Of a DNA stretch of 64,000 nucleotides, positions 1 through 7,843 are shown piece after piece. Numbering within the stretch: position 1 is the first letter of the stretch; every line of letters starts with the position of its first letter. Both the position numbers and the translations under genes were made by a program. This DNA comes from Leclercia adecarboxylata (GTDB lineage: Bacteria; Pseudomonadota; Gammaproteobacteria; Enterobacterales; Enterobacteriaceae): assembly GCF_006874705.1 (NCBI RefSeq), contig NZ_CP035382.1, positions 4,402,001 through 4,466,000 of the forward strand, read 5' to 3'. The notes beneath the pieces were generated by a model, which did not search any database, was not told where the DNA came from, and saw nothing but the letters and a program-made list of their open reading frames with translations.

Positions 1-41
1 TAAATAGCTGAAGCTTGAAACGTAAGCTATTTCCGTGAGCG

Positions 42-824
42 CTATCGCGTTATCTGTTTCAGCTGCGCCTCTGCCCAAGCCTCTTCGATATCAAATTTCG
101 TGATCAGCTGATCGTAGAATGGCTTGACCGACTTTTCCCAGGTGGCGACAGTAATCGCATCAGTGATTAGGCAGACGGCCGCGTATGCCTCAGTCGAAGG
201 GATTCGCTCATAACCTCGCCCGGCGCAGCGTTTGCAGTCGGCCAGAACCGGAACACCCTGCTGATCGGTCAGTTCTTTGCTTACCGCTTTACCGCGTCCG
301 CGGCAGTCGCTGCATGCCGCGCTGACCTGGCCTGCGCCATTGCATTTTTTGCAGAGCACCTTAACGGTCTCCTGAACCTTCACCATGCCGGCCACGGTCA
401 TCTTACCTTCCGGCTTGCGGTATTTATTGGTGAAGACGTCGGCCAGGATGAAGCCGGCTCCAGCACAGCAATCGCACTGCTTAACGCTGGCGGCGCTACG
501 GGAATAATCCTCGAAAGCGAATGCGGCCAGCTGGCGCATCACCAGTGGCTTAACTCCGGCTTCCAGCTTGCGCAGCGCGGCAACCTTATCGCATTTGGTC
601 AGCGCGTACTCGGCCAGCAGCGCGATCGCCCTCTCCCGGTCGTTGTTGCTGATCCCCATCTTTCCGAGGAAAGCGCTGTAGCCCATGGCGGCGCGTTCCT
701 GCGTCATGCCCATGGCAGCCATGATATCTGTGCCGGTGAGCGAGTCTGAACCAGTGGCGCGCGGGGAGTCGCTGATCATCGTGGATTTTGCAAAGTGGTA
801 TTTCACGGTGTTTTCGAGGTTCAC
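42..824 (-). CDS. Q: Phage late antitermination protein Q (DnaJ-like zinc-finger type)
   Basis: 260 aa. Proteins of this family bind DNA near the late promoter and make RNA polymerase read through terminators into the lysis and head genes, which would lie left of this window. Four CxxCxGxG-type metal-binding motifs are visible (Cys pairs near residues 117/120, 158/161, 171/174 and 197/200), as in the long lambdoid Q proteins. The start is a GTG whose bases overlap the TGA of the small gene upstream (GTGA), which suggests coupled translation. It is the last visible gene of a minus-strand operon that begins at the LexA box near 2,870. The family assignment is from recognition of the zinc-finger layout and the position after rusA. 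Confidence 0.85.
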   Translation of the reverse strand: MNLENTVKYHFAKSTMISDSPRATGSDSLTGTDIMAAMGMTQERAAMGYSAFLGKMGISNNDRERAIALLAEYALTKCDKVAALRKLEAGVKPLVMRQLAAFAFEDYSRSAASVKQCDCCAGAGFILADVFTNKYRKPEGKMTVAGMVKVQETVKVLCKKCNGAGQVSAACSDCRGRGKAVSKELTDQQGVPVLADCKRCAGRGYERIPSTEAYAAVCLITDAITVATWEKSVKPFYDQLITKFDIEEAWAEAQLKQITR

Positions 825-961
825 GCTGCTGCTCCTGCAATCTGGTAAATGCGGATAAAGTTACGAAGGATGCGATAGTCCACCAGCACACTTCCCGGGT
901 GGCGATAAATGCGGAGGCGCAGCCAGCGCATGCGAAGCGATTCGATCAGTTCTGGTTTCAT
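821..961 (-). CDS. Small basic phage protein between rusA and Q
   Basis: 46 aa, starting [20 protein letters not shown] and ending in an alanine-rich tail. It is supported by gene packing: its ATG overlaps the rusA stop (ATGA) and its TGA overlaps the GTG of Q (GTGA), so all three genes look translationally coupled. It is rich in Arg and Leu with no cysteines, and there is no membrane segment. I do not recognise the family; small genes at this position are common in lambdoid nin-like regions. Confidence 0.6.
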   Translation of the reverse strand: MKPELIESLRMRWLRLRIYRHPGSVLVDYRILRNFIRIYQIAGAAA

Positions 962-1320
962 GCTGGCTCCAGCTCGGTGATGGTCAATTCCAGTTTGCCG
1001 CCCTTGACGATCGGCATCCGTTTTACGCGGTAATCGTCAACCTGCTGGTCGTCCTGCCAGAACCCAGCTTTGGTCAGCGCGTCGAATGCAGCCTTCTGCA
1101 GGTTGTCCAGGTCCCGGCGGCGGCGGTCAGGCATGTGGCATTCAATGCGGATCTTTACCGCCGCGGTGATTCCTATATCCAGCATCTCGTCTTTGATGAT
1201 TTGGGCGACGCGGTCGCGGTAGGTCAGCCCTTCGGTGCTGATATGCGTGCGCCCGCGGTTGTGCCGGTAATAGCGGTTATTGCTCGGCGGCCACGGCAGC
1301 GTGATGTTGTAAGTCTTCAT
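958..1320 (-). CDS. rusA: RusA-type Holliday junction resolvase
   Basis: 120 aa, the usual RusA length. RusA is a dimeric endonuclease that cuts Holliday junctions, in phages to resolve recombination intermediates before packaging. The N-terminus has the family stretch [12 protein letters not shown]. The acidic residues Asp70 and Asp72 (in RRRDLDN) and Asp91 fall at the positions of the catalytic aspartates of E. coli RusA. The start at 1320 is chosen because [14 protein letters not shown] is the normal N-terminus and its ATG overlaps the stop of the preceding gene. An upstream extension is open but unlikely. Confidence 0.92.
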   Translation of the reverse strand: MKTYNITLPWPPSNNRYYRHNRGRTHISTEGLTYRDRVAQIIKDEMLDIGITAAVKIRIECHMPDRRRRDLDNLQKAAFDALTKAGFWQDDQQVDDYRVKRMPIVKGGKLELTITELEPA

Positions 1321-1613
1321 GCCTTCACCAGTTCCTCTTTCAGCCAGATAACCTGCGTGCGGGCCATGCCTTCCAGCGCGCACTCCTTTGCATATTCCGC
1401 ATCCACCAGGCGGGTGCGTCGGTCTATTTCGTCGTGGCAGCTGCTGCATGCGATGGTGGCGATCAGGTCAGGCGGCTTTATGCCGGTACCGCACAGTCCA
1501 GCCAGGCGAATATGCGCCAGAACGGATGTTTCAGGATTGCCATTGCACACGCCGGGGATCCGCACCTGACATTCGCGGCCGCGGGCCGCTTTGCGTAAAT
1601 CAGCCATGCTCAC
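1317..1613 (-). CDS. YbcO-like (DUF1364) putative nuclease
   Basis: 98 aa. It resembles YbcO of the E. coli DLP12 prophage, a small protein with a treble-clef/HNH-like metal site. Visible candidate ligands are Cys15 and Cys23 in CQVRIPGVC, a His in AHIRLAG and the CSSCHDEID motif. The biochemical role is not firmly known; a structure-specific nuclease role in phage recombination is inferred from the fold and from the neighbouring rusA. It overlaps rusA by 4 bp (ATGA) and the 66-aa gene upstream by 4 bp. Confidence 0.8.
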   Translation of the reverse strand: MSMADLRKAARGRECQVRIPGVCNGNPETSVLAHIRLAGLCGTGIKPPDLIATIACSSCHDEIDRRTRLVDAEYAKECALEGMARTQVIWLKEELVKA

Positions 1614-1810
1614 CCCCAGACCTTTTGGCGGAACGTACGCGGCGTGGGCTCGAGGTACTTCACCTCCTGCCGCTCAACGCTGACGGTCCAGGTGAGGTAA
1701 TCACGATTAAGGCTGCGCGTTACGGCTACCCCGCGCCGCTGGTACTGCCGCTGAAGTTCATCGGCCTGCTCGGTTGTGCATTCGGTGTAGTGGAACCATG
1801 ATTTCGCCAT
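1610..1810 (-). CDS. Small phage protein of unknown function
   Basis: 66 aa. It is charged, has three Trp and several Tyr residues, and has no Cys pairs and no membrane segment. I cannot name the family. It sits in the tightly packed nin-like operon, overlapping the YbcO-like gene by 4 bp and starting 4 bp after the DUF1367 gene, so it is very likely expressed. A small DNA- or RNA-binding role is possible but nothing in the sequence proves it. Confidence 0.65.
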   Translation of the reverse strand: MAKSWFHYTECTTEQADELQRQYQRRGVAVTRSLNRDYLTWTVSVERQEVKYLEPTPRTFRQKVWG

Positions 1811-1814
1811 CTGG

Positions 1815-2411
1815 TCAGCCCCCGAAGCTCAGCAGTTGCGCAGCGGCGTTCTCAGCCTCGCGCTGGTCCCTGAATGAGCGCGACAATATCCAGCGCCAAA
1901 GAACATCGAGCGCGGCTTTGTAGAGCTGCTGAAACTCGGTCTCGTCCATATTGGCGAAGGCGATACTGCGGGGGTGTTTCCGGAGAGTTCCGTCTGGCAG
2001 CTGGATGGCGTCGTAATGCCCGGATTCGATGGTGACCCAGGCGCGATACGCGTCAAAAGATTTGCAGGCGCTGATGCTGCCAGTACGTTTGTCGGCGATG
2101 CGTTCGAGATACTGCTCAGCAGCATCCAGCAGCGCGGTTTCACTCCCGCCGAACGATGCCAGGAACTTCGCGTAGCCGGTCACCAGCTTGCGTTCGTTTG
2201 ATGAGATAGCCCCGCCGGTTGGCTCCCAGTATTCGAAGCCGAGATTCAGCAGGGCGAAGAAGCGACGGTGAAAGGCCGGATTACGGACCTGTTTGAAGTC
2301 GGCCACCAGCACGGCGCCGAGCTTGATTTTTGATTGCAGTAATTCGCTGGTCTCCGGCGATGCGGGGATCAGAGTTCCTGCAGAATTCTTGATGAGTTGT
2401 AACTGCGCCAT
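1815..2411 (-). CDS. DUF1367 family phage protein
   Basis: 198 aa. It matches the DUF1367 pattern, a family found beside rusA/ninB-type genes in lambdoid phages: the N-terminal LIKNSAGTLIP, the central VRNPAFHRRFFALLNLGFEYW, and a long helical C-terminus. The biochemical function is unknown; a role in phage recombination or DNA metabolism is suggested only by its constant neighbours. It shares the SOS-box operon with rusA and Q. Confidence 0.78.
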   Translation of the reverse strand: MAQLQLIKNSAGTLIPASPETSELLQSKIKLGAVLVADFKQVRNPAFHRRFFALLNLGFEYWEPTGGAISSNERKLVTGYAKFLASFGGSETALLDAAEQYLERIADKRTGSISACKSFDAYRAWVTIESGHYDAIQLPDGTLRKHPRSIAFANMDETEFQQLYKAALDVLWRWILSRSFRDQREAENAAAQLLSFGG

Positions 2412-2496
2412 GGGAGCTTTCTCCGTGGCGCATCGTGGTCAGGTTACCGGTTGTTCAGGCCGATACAAACATTATGCTATTCAGGTACTAAAAAGG

Positions 2497-2736
2497 TCAA
2501 TTGCGAGCTGATAACTCTCTCACAATCTCGGCCAGCACTTCTCGTGATGTGACGCGTTCATCCGCAAGGAGGTGTTTATGGCCAACCTCTGAGCCTTGCC
2601 CAGAGAGGAGGACGCGATCCCCAGGCCTGAGATGAAACGAGCATACCGCTGTCCCATCTGACCGCACCACCTGGTATAAATACCCACCCCCATCAGAACA
2701 CATCGCAGCCACATCAATCCCCTTCTTTGCTATCAC
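2497..2736 (-). CDS. Small gene directly behind the LexA box
   Basis: 79 aa from a GTG at 2736. That start has a strong Shine-Dalgarno sequence (GAGAGGG, 6 nt spacing); the frame stays open further upstream to 2847, but that part has no ribosome site and looks unlike a phage protein. The protein is compact with several Gly, an LRPGDRVLLSGQG loop that could be a small beta-barrel, and a helical acidic C-terminus. I do not recognise it. As the first gene after the SOS box it would be the most strongly LexA-controlled gene of the operon. Confidence 0.55.
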   Translation of the reverse strand: MIAKKGIDVAAMCSDGGGYLYQVVRSDGTAVCSFHLRPGDRVLLSGQGSEVGHKHLLADERVTSREVLAEIVRELSARN

Positions 2737-2851
2737 CAAATACCCTCTCCCGGCGGGGAGAACTCCACTCCACAGAGCCAAAATAATAAATGGCGCAAAT
2801 TTCCTAATAGGTTCGCCGGAAGAAAAATTCATTTTTTTCTGTAGCACTTAA

Positions 2852-2883
2852 ACCATACAACAAAACACTGTATATATAAACAG
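2852..2883 (-). promoter_or_regulatory. LexA (SOS) box and likely promoter of the rusA-Q operon
   Basis: The 16-bp CTGTATATATAAACAG at 2868-2883 is a perfect CTGT-N8-ACAG LexA site. On the minus strand a plausible sigma-70 promoter overlaps it: -35 TTTATA (2875-2880), 17-bp spacer, -10 TATGGT (2852-2857). LexA binding would cover the -35. The site lies upstream of genes that include Q, so late gene expression may be tied to DNA damage. The group II intron begins 2 bp beyond the box. Confidence 0.75.
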
Positions 2884-2884
2884 T

Positions 2885-4846
2885 GTGCGCCGGGAGACCG
2901 GTAGAGATCAAGGGGTGAAAGTCCCCGACCATTGAAGGACCAGCAATCCACAAGGTCCCCGAGTCATGCGTTGCATACCGCGAGGTATGGGGCGAAGCGT
3001 TGACAGGGGTGTTGACAGGCCAGCCATTGAGCCACGAAATGTATATTAAATTACCGGGTGCCGACGTTGTACTGTTAACGGAAGGCAACATCATAGGGTG
3101 CGATACTGCGAGTGCCACATGGACCCGGCGGGGTCTGAGACCCTGGCATGTCAATACAATCTCTACGCGGGAACCGGGAGATCTCCCCTCTGACCATCTG
3201 CCAGTGTCGGAGATGGCCCGCACCGGGAAGACGAGGAGTCATAGCCGGTGATGTACGGAGAGGAGAAGTCGGACTCGCTCATAGTAGCGGCGAAGCAGGC
3301 GAACAACCCGAAAGGAGCGGAGTCAGTGGAGCGAAGGAGCGGGGCCAAGGGGAACGCGGAACAGCCACACATGCGCCGGACACAGAGCCGGGAAAGCATG
3401 TCACAGAGGCTGTCACGCGTGCGGGAAGCTGCGAAGCAGCGGAAGAAAGAACGGTTTACAGCATTGTTCCACCTGCTGACAGTCGAAGCACTGGAAGCCG
3501 CATTCCTCTCCCTGAGCAGGAAAGCGGCCGCCGGAGTGGATGGCATCAGGTGGATGGACTACGCCGGAAACATGAAGAACAACATAACAGATCTGCACCG
3601 GAGGCTACATCAGGGCAGCTACAGGGCGCAGCCCGGCAGGCGTCACTACATCCCAAAAGCGGATGGAAAACAACGCCCGCTCGGCATCGCCTCGCTGGAG
3701 GACAAGATCGTCCAGTATGCGCTGGTGAAAATCCTGAACGCAGTCTATGAAAACGACTTTATGGGGTTCTCATACGGGTTCAGACCCGGGCGAAGCCAGC
3801 ACGATGCACTGGACGCACTGGCCACAGGGCTGGTACGCACTAACGTAAACTGGGTACTGGATGCCGACATCAGTCAGTTCTTTGACAGGGTGAGCCACGA
3901 ATGGCTGATCAGGTTCACAGAGCATCGGATCGGCGACCGGAGGGTAATCAGGCTCATACGTAAGTGGCTCACAGCCGGGACGTCGGAGGAGGGTCAATGG
4001 CGAGCAACGGAGGAAGGCACCCCACAGGGTGCGGTCATCTCACCGCTGCTGGCAAACATATACCTCCACTACGTCTTCGATCTGTGGGCGCATCAGTGGC
4101 GACGTCGCTATGCCACAGGCAATGTGGTAATGGTCAGATACGCCGATGACATCGTCATCGGGTTCGACAAACGATACGATGCCCGGCGCTTCCGTATAGC
4201 CATGCAGCGCAGACTGAGGGAGTTCGGACTCACGGTTCACCCGGAGAAAACCCGTCTGATGGAGTTCGGCCGCTTCGCTGCCGAAAACCGTGCCATCAGG
4301 GGAAAAGGCAAACCAGAAACGTTCAACTTCCTCGGGTTCACGCACATCAGCGGGAAAGATCGCAACGGCAGGTTCATGCTGATACGAAAGACCCGCCGGG
4401 ATCGGATGACGGCAACTCTGAAAGCCATCAAAGACGGTCTGCGAAGGCGCTGGCATTACTCAATCCCCGAACAGGGAAAATGGCTCAGGAGAGTGGTTCA
4501 GGGATACCTGAACTATCACTCGGTACCGGGCAACTTCCCCACCATGCAGAAGTTCAGGACACACGTAACAAACCTCTGGCGCCGGGCGCTCAGGCGCAGG
4601 AGCCAGAAGGATGATACGACCTGGACGAAAGCAAACAAACTGGCAGCCGCATGGCTACCAAGGGTTCGGGTTCTTCATCCATGGCCTGTGGAGCGGTTCA
4701 CCGCCAGACACCCGAGGCAGGAGCCCGGTGCGTAAATCGCGCACGCCGGGATCTGTGCGGGGGGTATCCGGTAACGGGTATCCCTACCGCGACAATTATT
4801 CGTTTGGCTTAAGTATGCACGTGAACCGCATGTATACGCAAGTGTA
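2885..4846 (+). mobile_element. Group II intron with maturase gene, inserted at the SOS box
   Basis: The 5' end GTGCGCC at 2885 is the standard start of bacterial group II introns, and it is followed by the structured, G-rich leader typical of domain I. The reverse transcriptase/maturase lies in the domain IV position. Domain V is read at about 4750-4793 (GATCTGTGCGG ... CCCTACCGCGAC), a form common in bacterial introns. A 7-bp hairpin (GTATGCA/TGTATAC, about 4813-4837) may be part of domain VI. The exact 3' end is uncertain (about 4837-4846). The element is on the plus strand, opposite to the phage genes around it. Confidence 0.85.
3251..4735 (+). CDS. ltrA: Group II intron reverse transcriptase/maturase (LtrA type)
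   Basis: 494 aa. The protein helps the intron RNA fold and splice and copies it into DNA during retrohoming. The N-terminus has the usual RT-0/RT-1 region (SRKAAAGVDGIRW). RT motifs follow in order: PLGIASLEDKIVQ, YGFRPGRSQHDAL, LDADISQFFD, GTPQGAVISPLLANIYLHY, and the catalytic YADD near residue 298. After the RT domain comes a thumb/maturase domain with the GYLNYH motif. I see no C-terminal HNH endonuclease, so it resembles the endonuclease-free classes. The ATG at 3251 directly follows a GTG in frame. No frameshift or stop is seen, so the element may be active. Confidence 0.93.
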   Translation: MYGEEKSDSLIVAAKQANNPKGAESVERRSGAKGNAEQPHMRRTQSRESMSQRLSRVREAAKQRKKERFTALFHLLTVEALEAAFLSLSRKAAAGVDGIRWMDYAGNMKNNITDLHRRLHQGSYRAQPGRRHYIPKADGKQRPLGIASLEDKIVQYALVKILNAVYENDFMGFSYGFRPGRSQHDALDALATGLVRTNVNWVLDADISQFFDRVSHEWLIRFTEHRIGDRRVIRLIRKWLTAGTSEEGQWRATEEGTPQGAVISPLLANIYLHYVFDLWAHQWRRRYATGNVVMVRYADDIVIGFDKRYDARRFRIAMQRRLREFGLTVHPEKTRLMEFGRFAAENRAIRGKGKPETFNFLGFTHISGKDRNGRFMLIRKTRRDRMTATLKAIKDGLRRRWHYSIPEQGKWLRRVVQGYLNYHSVPGNFPTMQKFRTHVTNLWRRALRRRSQKDDTTWTKANKLAAAWLPRVRVLHPWPVERFTARHPRQEPGA

Positions 4847-5153
4847 TTCATCTGCTTGATTTAAATAATTTTTTACGTCACTTCCGTGTAAAAACTGACG
4901 CTTATTTTTAACACTCCGTCAGGGCGGAAAGTGCTGGGATAAATATCTGATTAGAAACCCCTCAATCCTGCCAAACCAGTAGCAGGCCTGCACCTGAGGG
5001 TATATTGCGACGCTGACACTCCATGTCAGGTTGATAATTTGTTGCCACGCCACGGTTAATATCTGATCGATTTCATAGATCAATCTCGTGATATCGATCG
5101 GTATTATCGATCAGGCATCTCGCGGGCCGTTCTGCTGGCTGCTGATAGTCGAG
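4847..5153. other. Non-coding phage segment with a nested inverted repeat
   Basis: I see no convincing gene here. The segment joins the intron's right exon (TATTCATCTGC...) to the terminator of the next operon. It holds an imperfect TCAG-rich hairpin near 4893-4925 and a 9-bp inverted repeat, CTGATCGAT (5063-5071) and ATCGATCAG (5106-5114). Two further GATCGAT/ATCGATC elements lie between the arms. This could be a protein-binding site; its role is unknown. Confidence 0.5.
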
Positions 5154-5174
5154 AAAAAGGCCTCCGGAGAGGCC
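5154..5174 (-). terminator. Rho-independent terminator of the phage replication operon
   Basis: On the minus strand a GGCCTC/GAGGCC stem with a 4-nt loop (5159-5174) is followed by five T residues (5158-5154). It lies 10 bp after the stop of the HTH gene and would end the transcript that starts at the ydaS-like promoter. The rusA-Q genes further on therefore need their own promoter, consistent with the SOS-box promoter at about 2,870. Confidence 0.8.
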
Positions 5175-5183
5175 CGCTTGTGG

Positions 5184-5405
5184 TTACTCCGGTGCTGCTT
5201 GCTCAACGTCCTCGGCTATAGCAATCACGTCCGACAATCGGACATTAAGCGCGTCTGCAATGCTCTGCAGGCTGGAAAGGCGCGGGTTACCGTGAATGCA
5301 GGAATACAGCGTTTTACGGTTAACGCCCATCTTGTCGGCCAGCCCGGAAATGGATAAACCCCTCTCCTTCGCCAGCACCTGGATGGTTGCGGATAGGGAC
5401 GTCAT
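5184..5405 (-). CDS. Cro/C1-type helix-turn-helix protein
   Basis: 73 aa from MTSLSATIQVLAKERG. A single XRE-type HTH fills most of the protein: ISGLADKMGVNRKTLYSCIHG covers the two core helices. The C-terminus is short and acidic. The start is chosen because its ATG overlaps the stop of the preceding gene (ATGA) and because the longer reading frame adds a non-conserved tail. It is the last gene before the operon terminator, so it is likely an accessory regulator and not the main repressor. The DNA target is unknown. Confidence 0.75.
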   Translation of the reverse strand: MTSLSATIQVLAKERGLSISGLADKMGVNRKTLYSCIHGNPRLSSLQSIADALNVRLSDVIAIAEDVEQAAPE

Positions 5406-6025
5406 TGGGCCTCCTGCTGCGGTACTGCTGCAATCATCGCTGCCCAGCACCACTTTGCCCGGTGCGCCGCCTGCTCGCAGCCACTCATAGCCTCGAATGC
5501 CTCCCAAGCATCTGGATCGCGGAACTCTTCGCGTAGCTCTGCCTCAAAACCAGCGATGACCATGTCCTCGGTCGGCTCAACCGGCACAGCCACCCACCCA
5601 TCAGGCAAAGCCTGCTGCATGATTTTCTCGTACTCAGCAACCTGCGGGTCTACTGGATACGATAGGTCGCGATGATTGCCCTGAAGCATGGCCCCACGGC
5701 AGGCATTCCAGGCATCAGCGGCGGCGTTTCGCTGATCTTCGTCCCATTGGTAAGCCACCCCGTGAGGCGGCCGGATGCTGGCAAGAATTTCGATATCATC
5801 AGGGGTGGCCTCTTCAGGCACCTCTGGCTGCAATAGCTGTGGTGCTTTCCTCCGCGCCAGCAACTCATCGATAGCCTTCGCTGCATCAGCCATCATGTAG
5901 CCGAGGTTGCCGCCGTCAGAACGCTTTGCTGCAGCTGCCAGCTCGTCACGTACGCGAATAAGGCGCTCTTCCGTAAGCGGGCCGTTAGCAGGGTGAGTTG
6001 ATGGGTCTTTGGTGAATTTGCTCAT
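5402..6025 (-). CDS. Phage accessory protein of unknown function
   Basis: 207 aa. It is acidic with Trp-rich segments (YQWDEDQRNAAADAWNACRG and HRAKWCWAAMIAA). N-terminal ERLIRVRDELAAAAKRSDGGN and central EPTEDMVIAGFEAELRE resemble proteins annotated in many enterobacterial prophages as hypothetical, near Ead/Ea22 genes. No catalytic motif is visible. It starts 3 bp after the zinc-finger gene and its stop overlaps the HTH gene start. Confidence 0.65.
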   Translation of the reverse strand: MSKFTKDPSTHPANGPLTEERLIRVRDELAAAAKRSDGGNLGYMMADAAKAIDELLARRKAPQLLQPEVPEEATPDDIEILASIRPPHGVAYQWDEDQRNAAADAWNACRGAMLQGNHRDLSYPVDPQVAEYEKIMQQALPDGWVAVPVEPTEDMVIAGFEAELREEFRDPDAWEAFEAMSGCEQAAHRAKWCWAAMIAAVPQQEAQ

Positions 6026-6028
6026 GGG

Positions 6029-6232
6029 TTAGTCCTCAACCGTGCTCCCGCAATGCGGGCAATAATTGAATTTACGAGCAAAGCCCGGATGGGGTATGGC
6101 AAACCGTTTGGTCTTCTCGTCCCATTCCTCAGTTACCTTGTTGAATTCAGTAATGGCAGCAGCCCACCCACCAGACAGGATAGGACGGGAACCGATCATG
6201 CCGACTGTGCAGTTGTTACACTTATCAGCCAT
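6029..6232 (-). CDS. Small zinc-ribbon phage protein
   Basis: 67 aa with two CxxC pairs, CNNC near the N-terminus and CPHC near the C-terminus, that probably bind one zinc ion. The segment between them holds aromatic and basic residues. It resembles the short Lar-like zinc proteins that prophages carry in their early region, but it lacks features that would prove an anti-restriction role. It sits 3 bp from both neighbours in a co-transcribed block. Confidence 0.65.
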   Translation of the reverse strand: MADKCNNCTVGMIGSRPILSGGWAAAITEFNKVTEEWDEKTKRFAIPHPGFARKFNYCPHCGSTVED

Positions 6233-6235
6233 ACC

Positions 6236-6790
6236 CTAGCCCCCCTTGATGCCAGCTGCAGCAGCGGATTCTTCATGCGCTCGTTTCGCAGCATTTAGAA
6301 TTACTGCCAGTGACGTTTGCGCGCCATCCAGGCGGATCGTGTTATGAATCGCTGCCATCGACTCACGCAGCTTGCTGTGACTCGCCTCAAGTTGTGCCAC
6401 GCGCTTCTCTGCTGCTTCGCGCATTTTCTTCTCTGCTTCCAGCTCATCCCTCATGCTGTCTACATGCTCAACCAGCGATCCATTTGCCGGGATTTCACAC
6501 TCTTCCACCAACTGGAAGTAGATATCAGCTGCCGCCCTGGTGTTGTCGCCACCCATGGTTTCGCGCAGCGCATCGCGTTCGGCCATTAGTCTCGCGTTCT
6601 CATTCAGCAGTGCCAGCACGGTGGCAGGGTTGGCTGTAACGATGAACTTGTTGCATACGAAAACATCAGTTTTGATATCATCATCTTCGAATAAAACGAC
6701 ATCTTCATCTGGCATAGATTCAAGCCTGGCCCTTGCCGCTTGAGCCTTTTCCGCCGCTTCACGCAGCGCCTGTTTGTTGAGTACTTTCAT
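6236..6790 (-). CDS. Ead/Ea22-like phage protein
   Basis: 184 aa. It matches the Ead/Ea22-like pattern: an N-terminal variable part, the motif VTANPATVLALLNENARLMAERDAL, then a long coiled coil (about residues 115-150, EAEKKMREAAEKRVAQLEASHSKLRESM). Such proteins are common in the early region of lambda- and P22-like phages; their role is not well defined. It overlaps the next upstream gene by 4 bp. A second, diverged member of the same kind is encoded at 6969-7535. Confidence 0.75.
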   Translation of the reverse strand: MKVLNKQALREAAEKAQAARARLESMPDEDVVLFEDDDIKTDVFVCNKFIVTANPATVLALLNENARLMAERDALRETMGGDNTRAAADIYFQLVEECEIPANGSLVEHVDSMRDELEAEKKMREAAEKRVAQLEASHSKLRESMAAIHNTIRLDGAQTSLAVILNAAKRAHEESAAAAGIKGG

Positions 6791-6972
6791 TGGAACCTCG
6801 CGTGATTCTTCCAGCGGTTCTGCGCTGCGCTCTTTTTGAATTGGTGCCCTTCGCGGTTAACTCCGCCAAGCGAGAAGAGAACCATTCGACGATTGCTTAC
6901 GTTCAGCCATTGGCGGGGATAGCAGTTTTTCAGAACGCGAATGATGAGGATTTTTGCTTTGCGGTTTTTCAC
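6787..6972 (-). CDS. Small basic phage protein
   Basis: 61 aa, strongly basic (about 15 Lys/Arg), with no Cys pair and no membrane helix. Its ATG overlaps the stop of the upstream gene and its stop overlaps the start of the downstream gene, both by 4 bp. That packing is the main reason to accept it as real. The family is not recognised. Nucleic-acid binding is possible from the charge only. Confidence 0.5.
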   Translation of the reverse strand: MKNRKAKILIIRVLKNCYPRQWLNVSNRRMVLFSLGGVNREGHQFKKSAAQNRWKNHARFQ

Positions 6973-7535
6973 TCTGCGCCTCCCTGGCGAAGTTGGGCGG
7001 CTTTCCCATCAAACAGGAAATCGATATGGTCTACGGAATCGCTGGCGATAGCTGACTTTGCCAGCGCCTTCGCTTCGATCCAGACTTGTGCCCGCACTTC
7101 AGTCAGGTAGGCATCGGTATCCGGCGTTTCGCTAAGGGCCATGCAGACATCATCAGTGCTGCATGGATCATCTTTCCCGCATAAGTCGAAAAAGTGGATT
7201 GATTCACTATGCGTCTGAATTGCCGATTTCAGCGCTGCATTCTCAGCAGCCAGCGCCGCGCACTTGGCCTCAAGAGCGGCAAACTTATCGGCAACTGATT
7301 TCGGCCCATCTTCTCCGCAGGCCTGCATCATGGCTGTTTCCCAGACCCTTTCAGCTTGCTCAGACGCATCCCGCTGCTTCGTCATCTCGCGCAGCGCCGC
7401 GGTGGTGCAGTCCAACCGTTCGGCCAGACGCGAAACAATCTTCGCCATATCGATGATCGGCGTGTCGGCGCTCATCGCCTTGGCAAATTGATGGCCCACG
7501 GCCACCAGCTCTTTGTTGTTCAGTGAATCACTCAT
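6969..7535 (-). CDS. Ead/Ea22-like phage protein (second copy)
   Basis: 188 aa from MSDSLNNKELVAVGHQF; the longer frame to 7592 is rejected because the ATG at 7535 overlaps the upstream stop by 4 bp. It is mostly helical with a coiled-coil stretch (FAALEAKCAALAAENAALKSAIQ). The C-terminal ALSETPDTDAYLTEVRAQ is a motif seen in many prophage Ead-like proteins. Function unknown. It shares the coiled-coil design of the gene at 6236-6790. Confidence 0.7.
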   Translation of the reverse strand: MSDSLNNKELVAVGHQFAKAMSADTPIIDMAKIVSRLAERLDCTTAALREMTKQRDASEQAERVWETAMMQACGEDGPKSVADKFAALEAKCAALAAENAALKSAIQTHSESIHFFDLCGKDDPCSTDDVCMALSETPDTDAYLTEVRAQVWIEAKALAKSAIASDSVDHIDFLFDGKAAQLRQGGAE

Positions 7536-7843
7536 GCCCGTGCACTCCCGATAATTTTGTGGATCTGATAGCCCTGCCAGTTCTGGCGACAAACGTCTGC
7601 AATGCTGGGCCGCTGGCGCACCACCGGCATTGGCTTGATGCGCGCTTCCCCGTCTGGCTGCATGACGTAGACCGGGTGGCGGGGCTGGCCGATGTTCTTC
7701 ACAGCACCAGTAGAAACGAGATGCTCCAGCAGGCGGCAGGCCTTTTTGCTGTCGCAGCCCAGCAGCCGGCGAACCTGACGCGGGGTGATCTCCCCGCTGC
7801 GCTGGATGGCGCGGATGATTGTCCAGAGGTTGTTACTGGCCAT
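7532..7843 (-). CDS. Winged-helix-like phage DNA-binding protein
   Basis: 103 aa from MASNNLWTIIRAIQRSG. The first 60 residues fit a winged helix: IIRAIQRSGEITPRQVRRLL, then GCDSKKACRLLEHLVSTGAV, then a beta wing (KNIGQPRHPVYVM). The C-terminus is basic. The target is unknown. It overlaps the DUF1627-like gene by 11 bp and the Ead-like gene downstream by 4 bp, so it belongs to the replication operon. Confidence 0.65.
   Translation of the reverse strand: MASNNLWTIIRAIQRSGEITPRQVRRLLGCDSKKACRLLEHLVSTGAVKNIGQPRHPVYVMQPDGEARIKPMPVVRQRPSIADVCRQNWQGYQIHKIIGSARA

Noticed and set aside
2737..2847. N-terminal extension of the gene at 2497-2736 to the GTG at 2847
   Set aside because: No ribosome site at either upstream start, while GAGAGGG precedes the GTG at 2736. 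The extension's hydrophobic stretch looks accidental.
3148..3750. Second long frame overlapping the start of the intron maturase
   Set aside because: Basic low-complexity translation in the wrong frame; the maturase frame has all RT motifs.
2885..4846. Reverse transcriptase as part of a retron or other RT-based defence system
   Set aside because: The RT has the group II maturase domain order and the flanks carry a group II 5' end and domain V, so it is a mobile intron.
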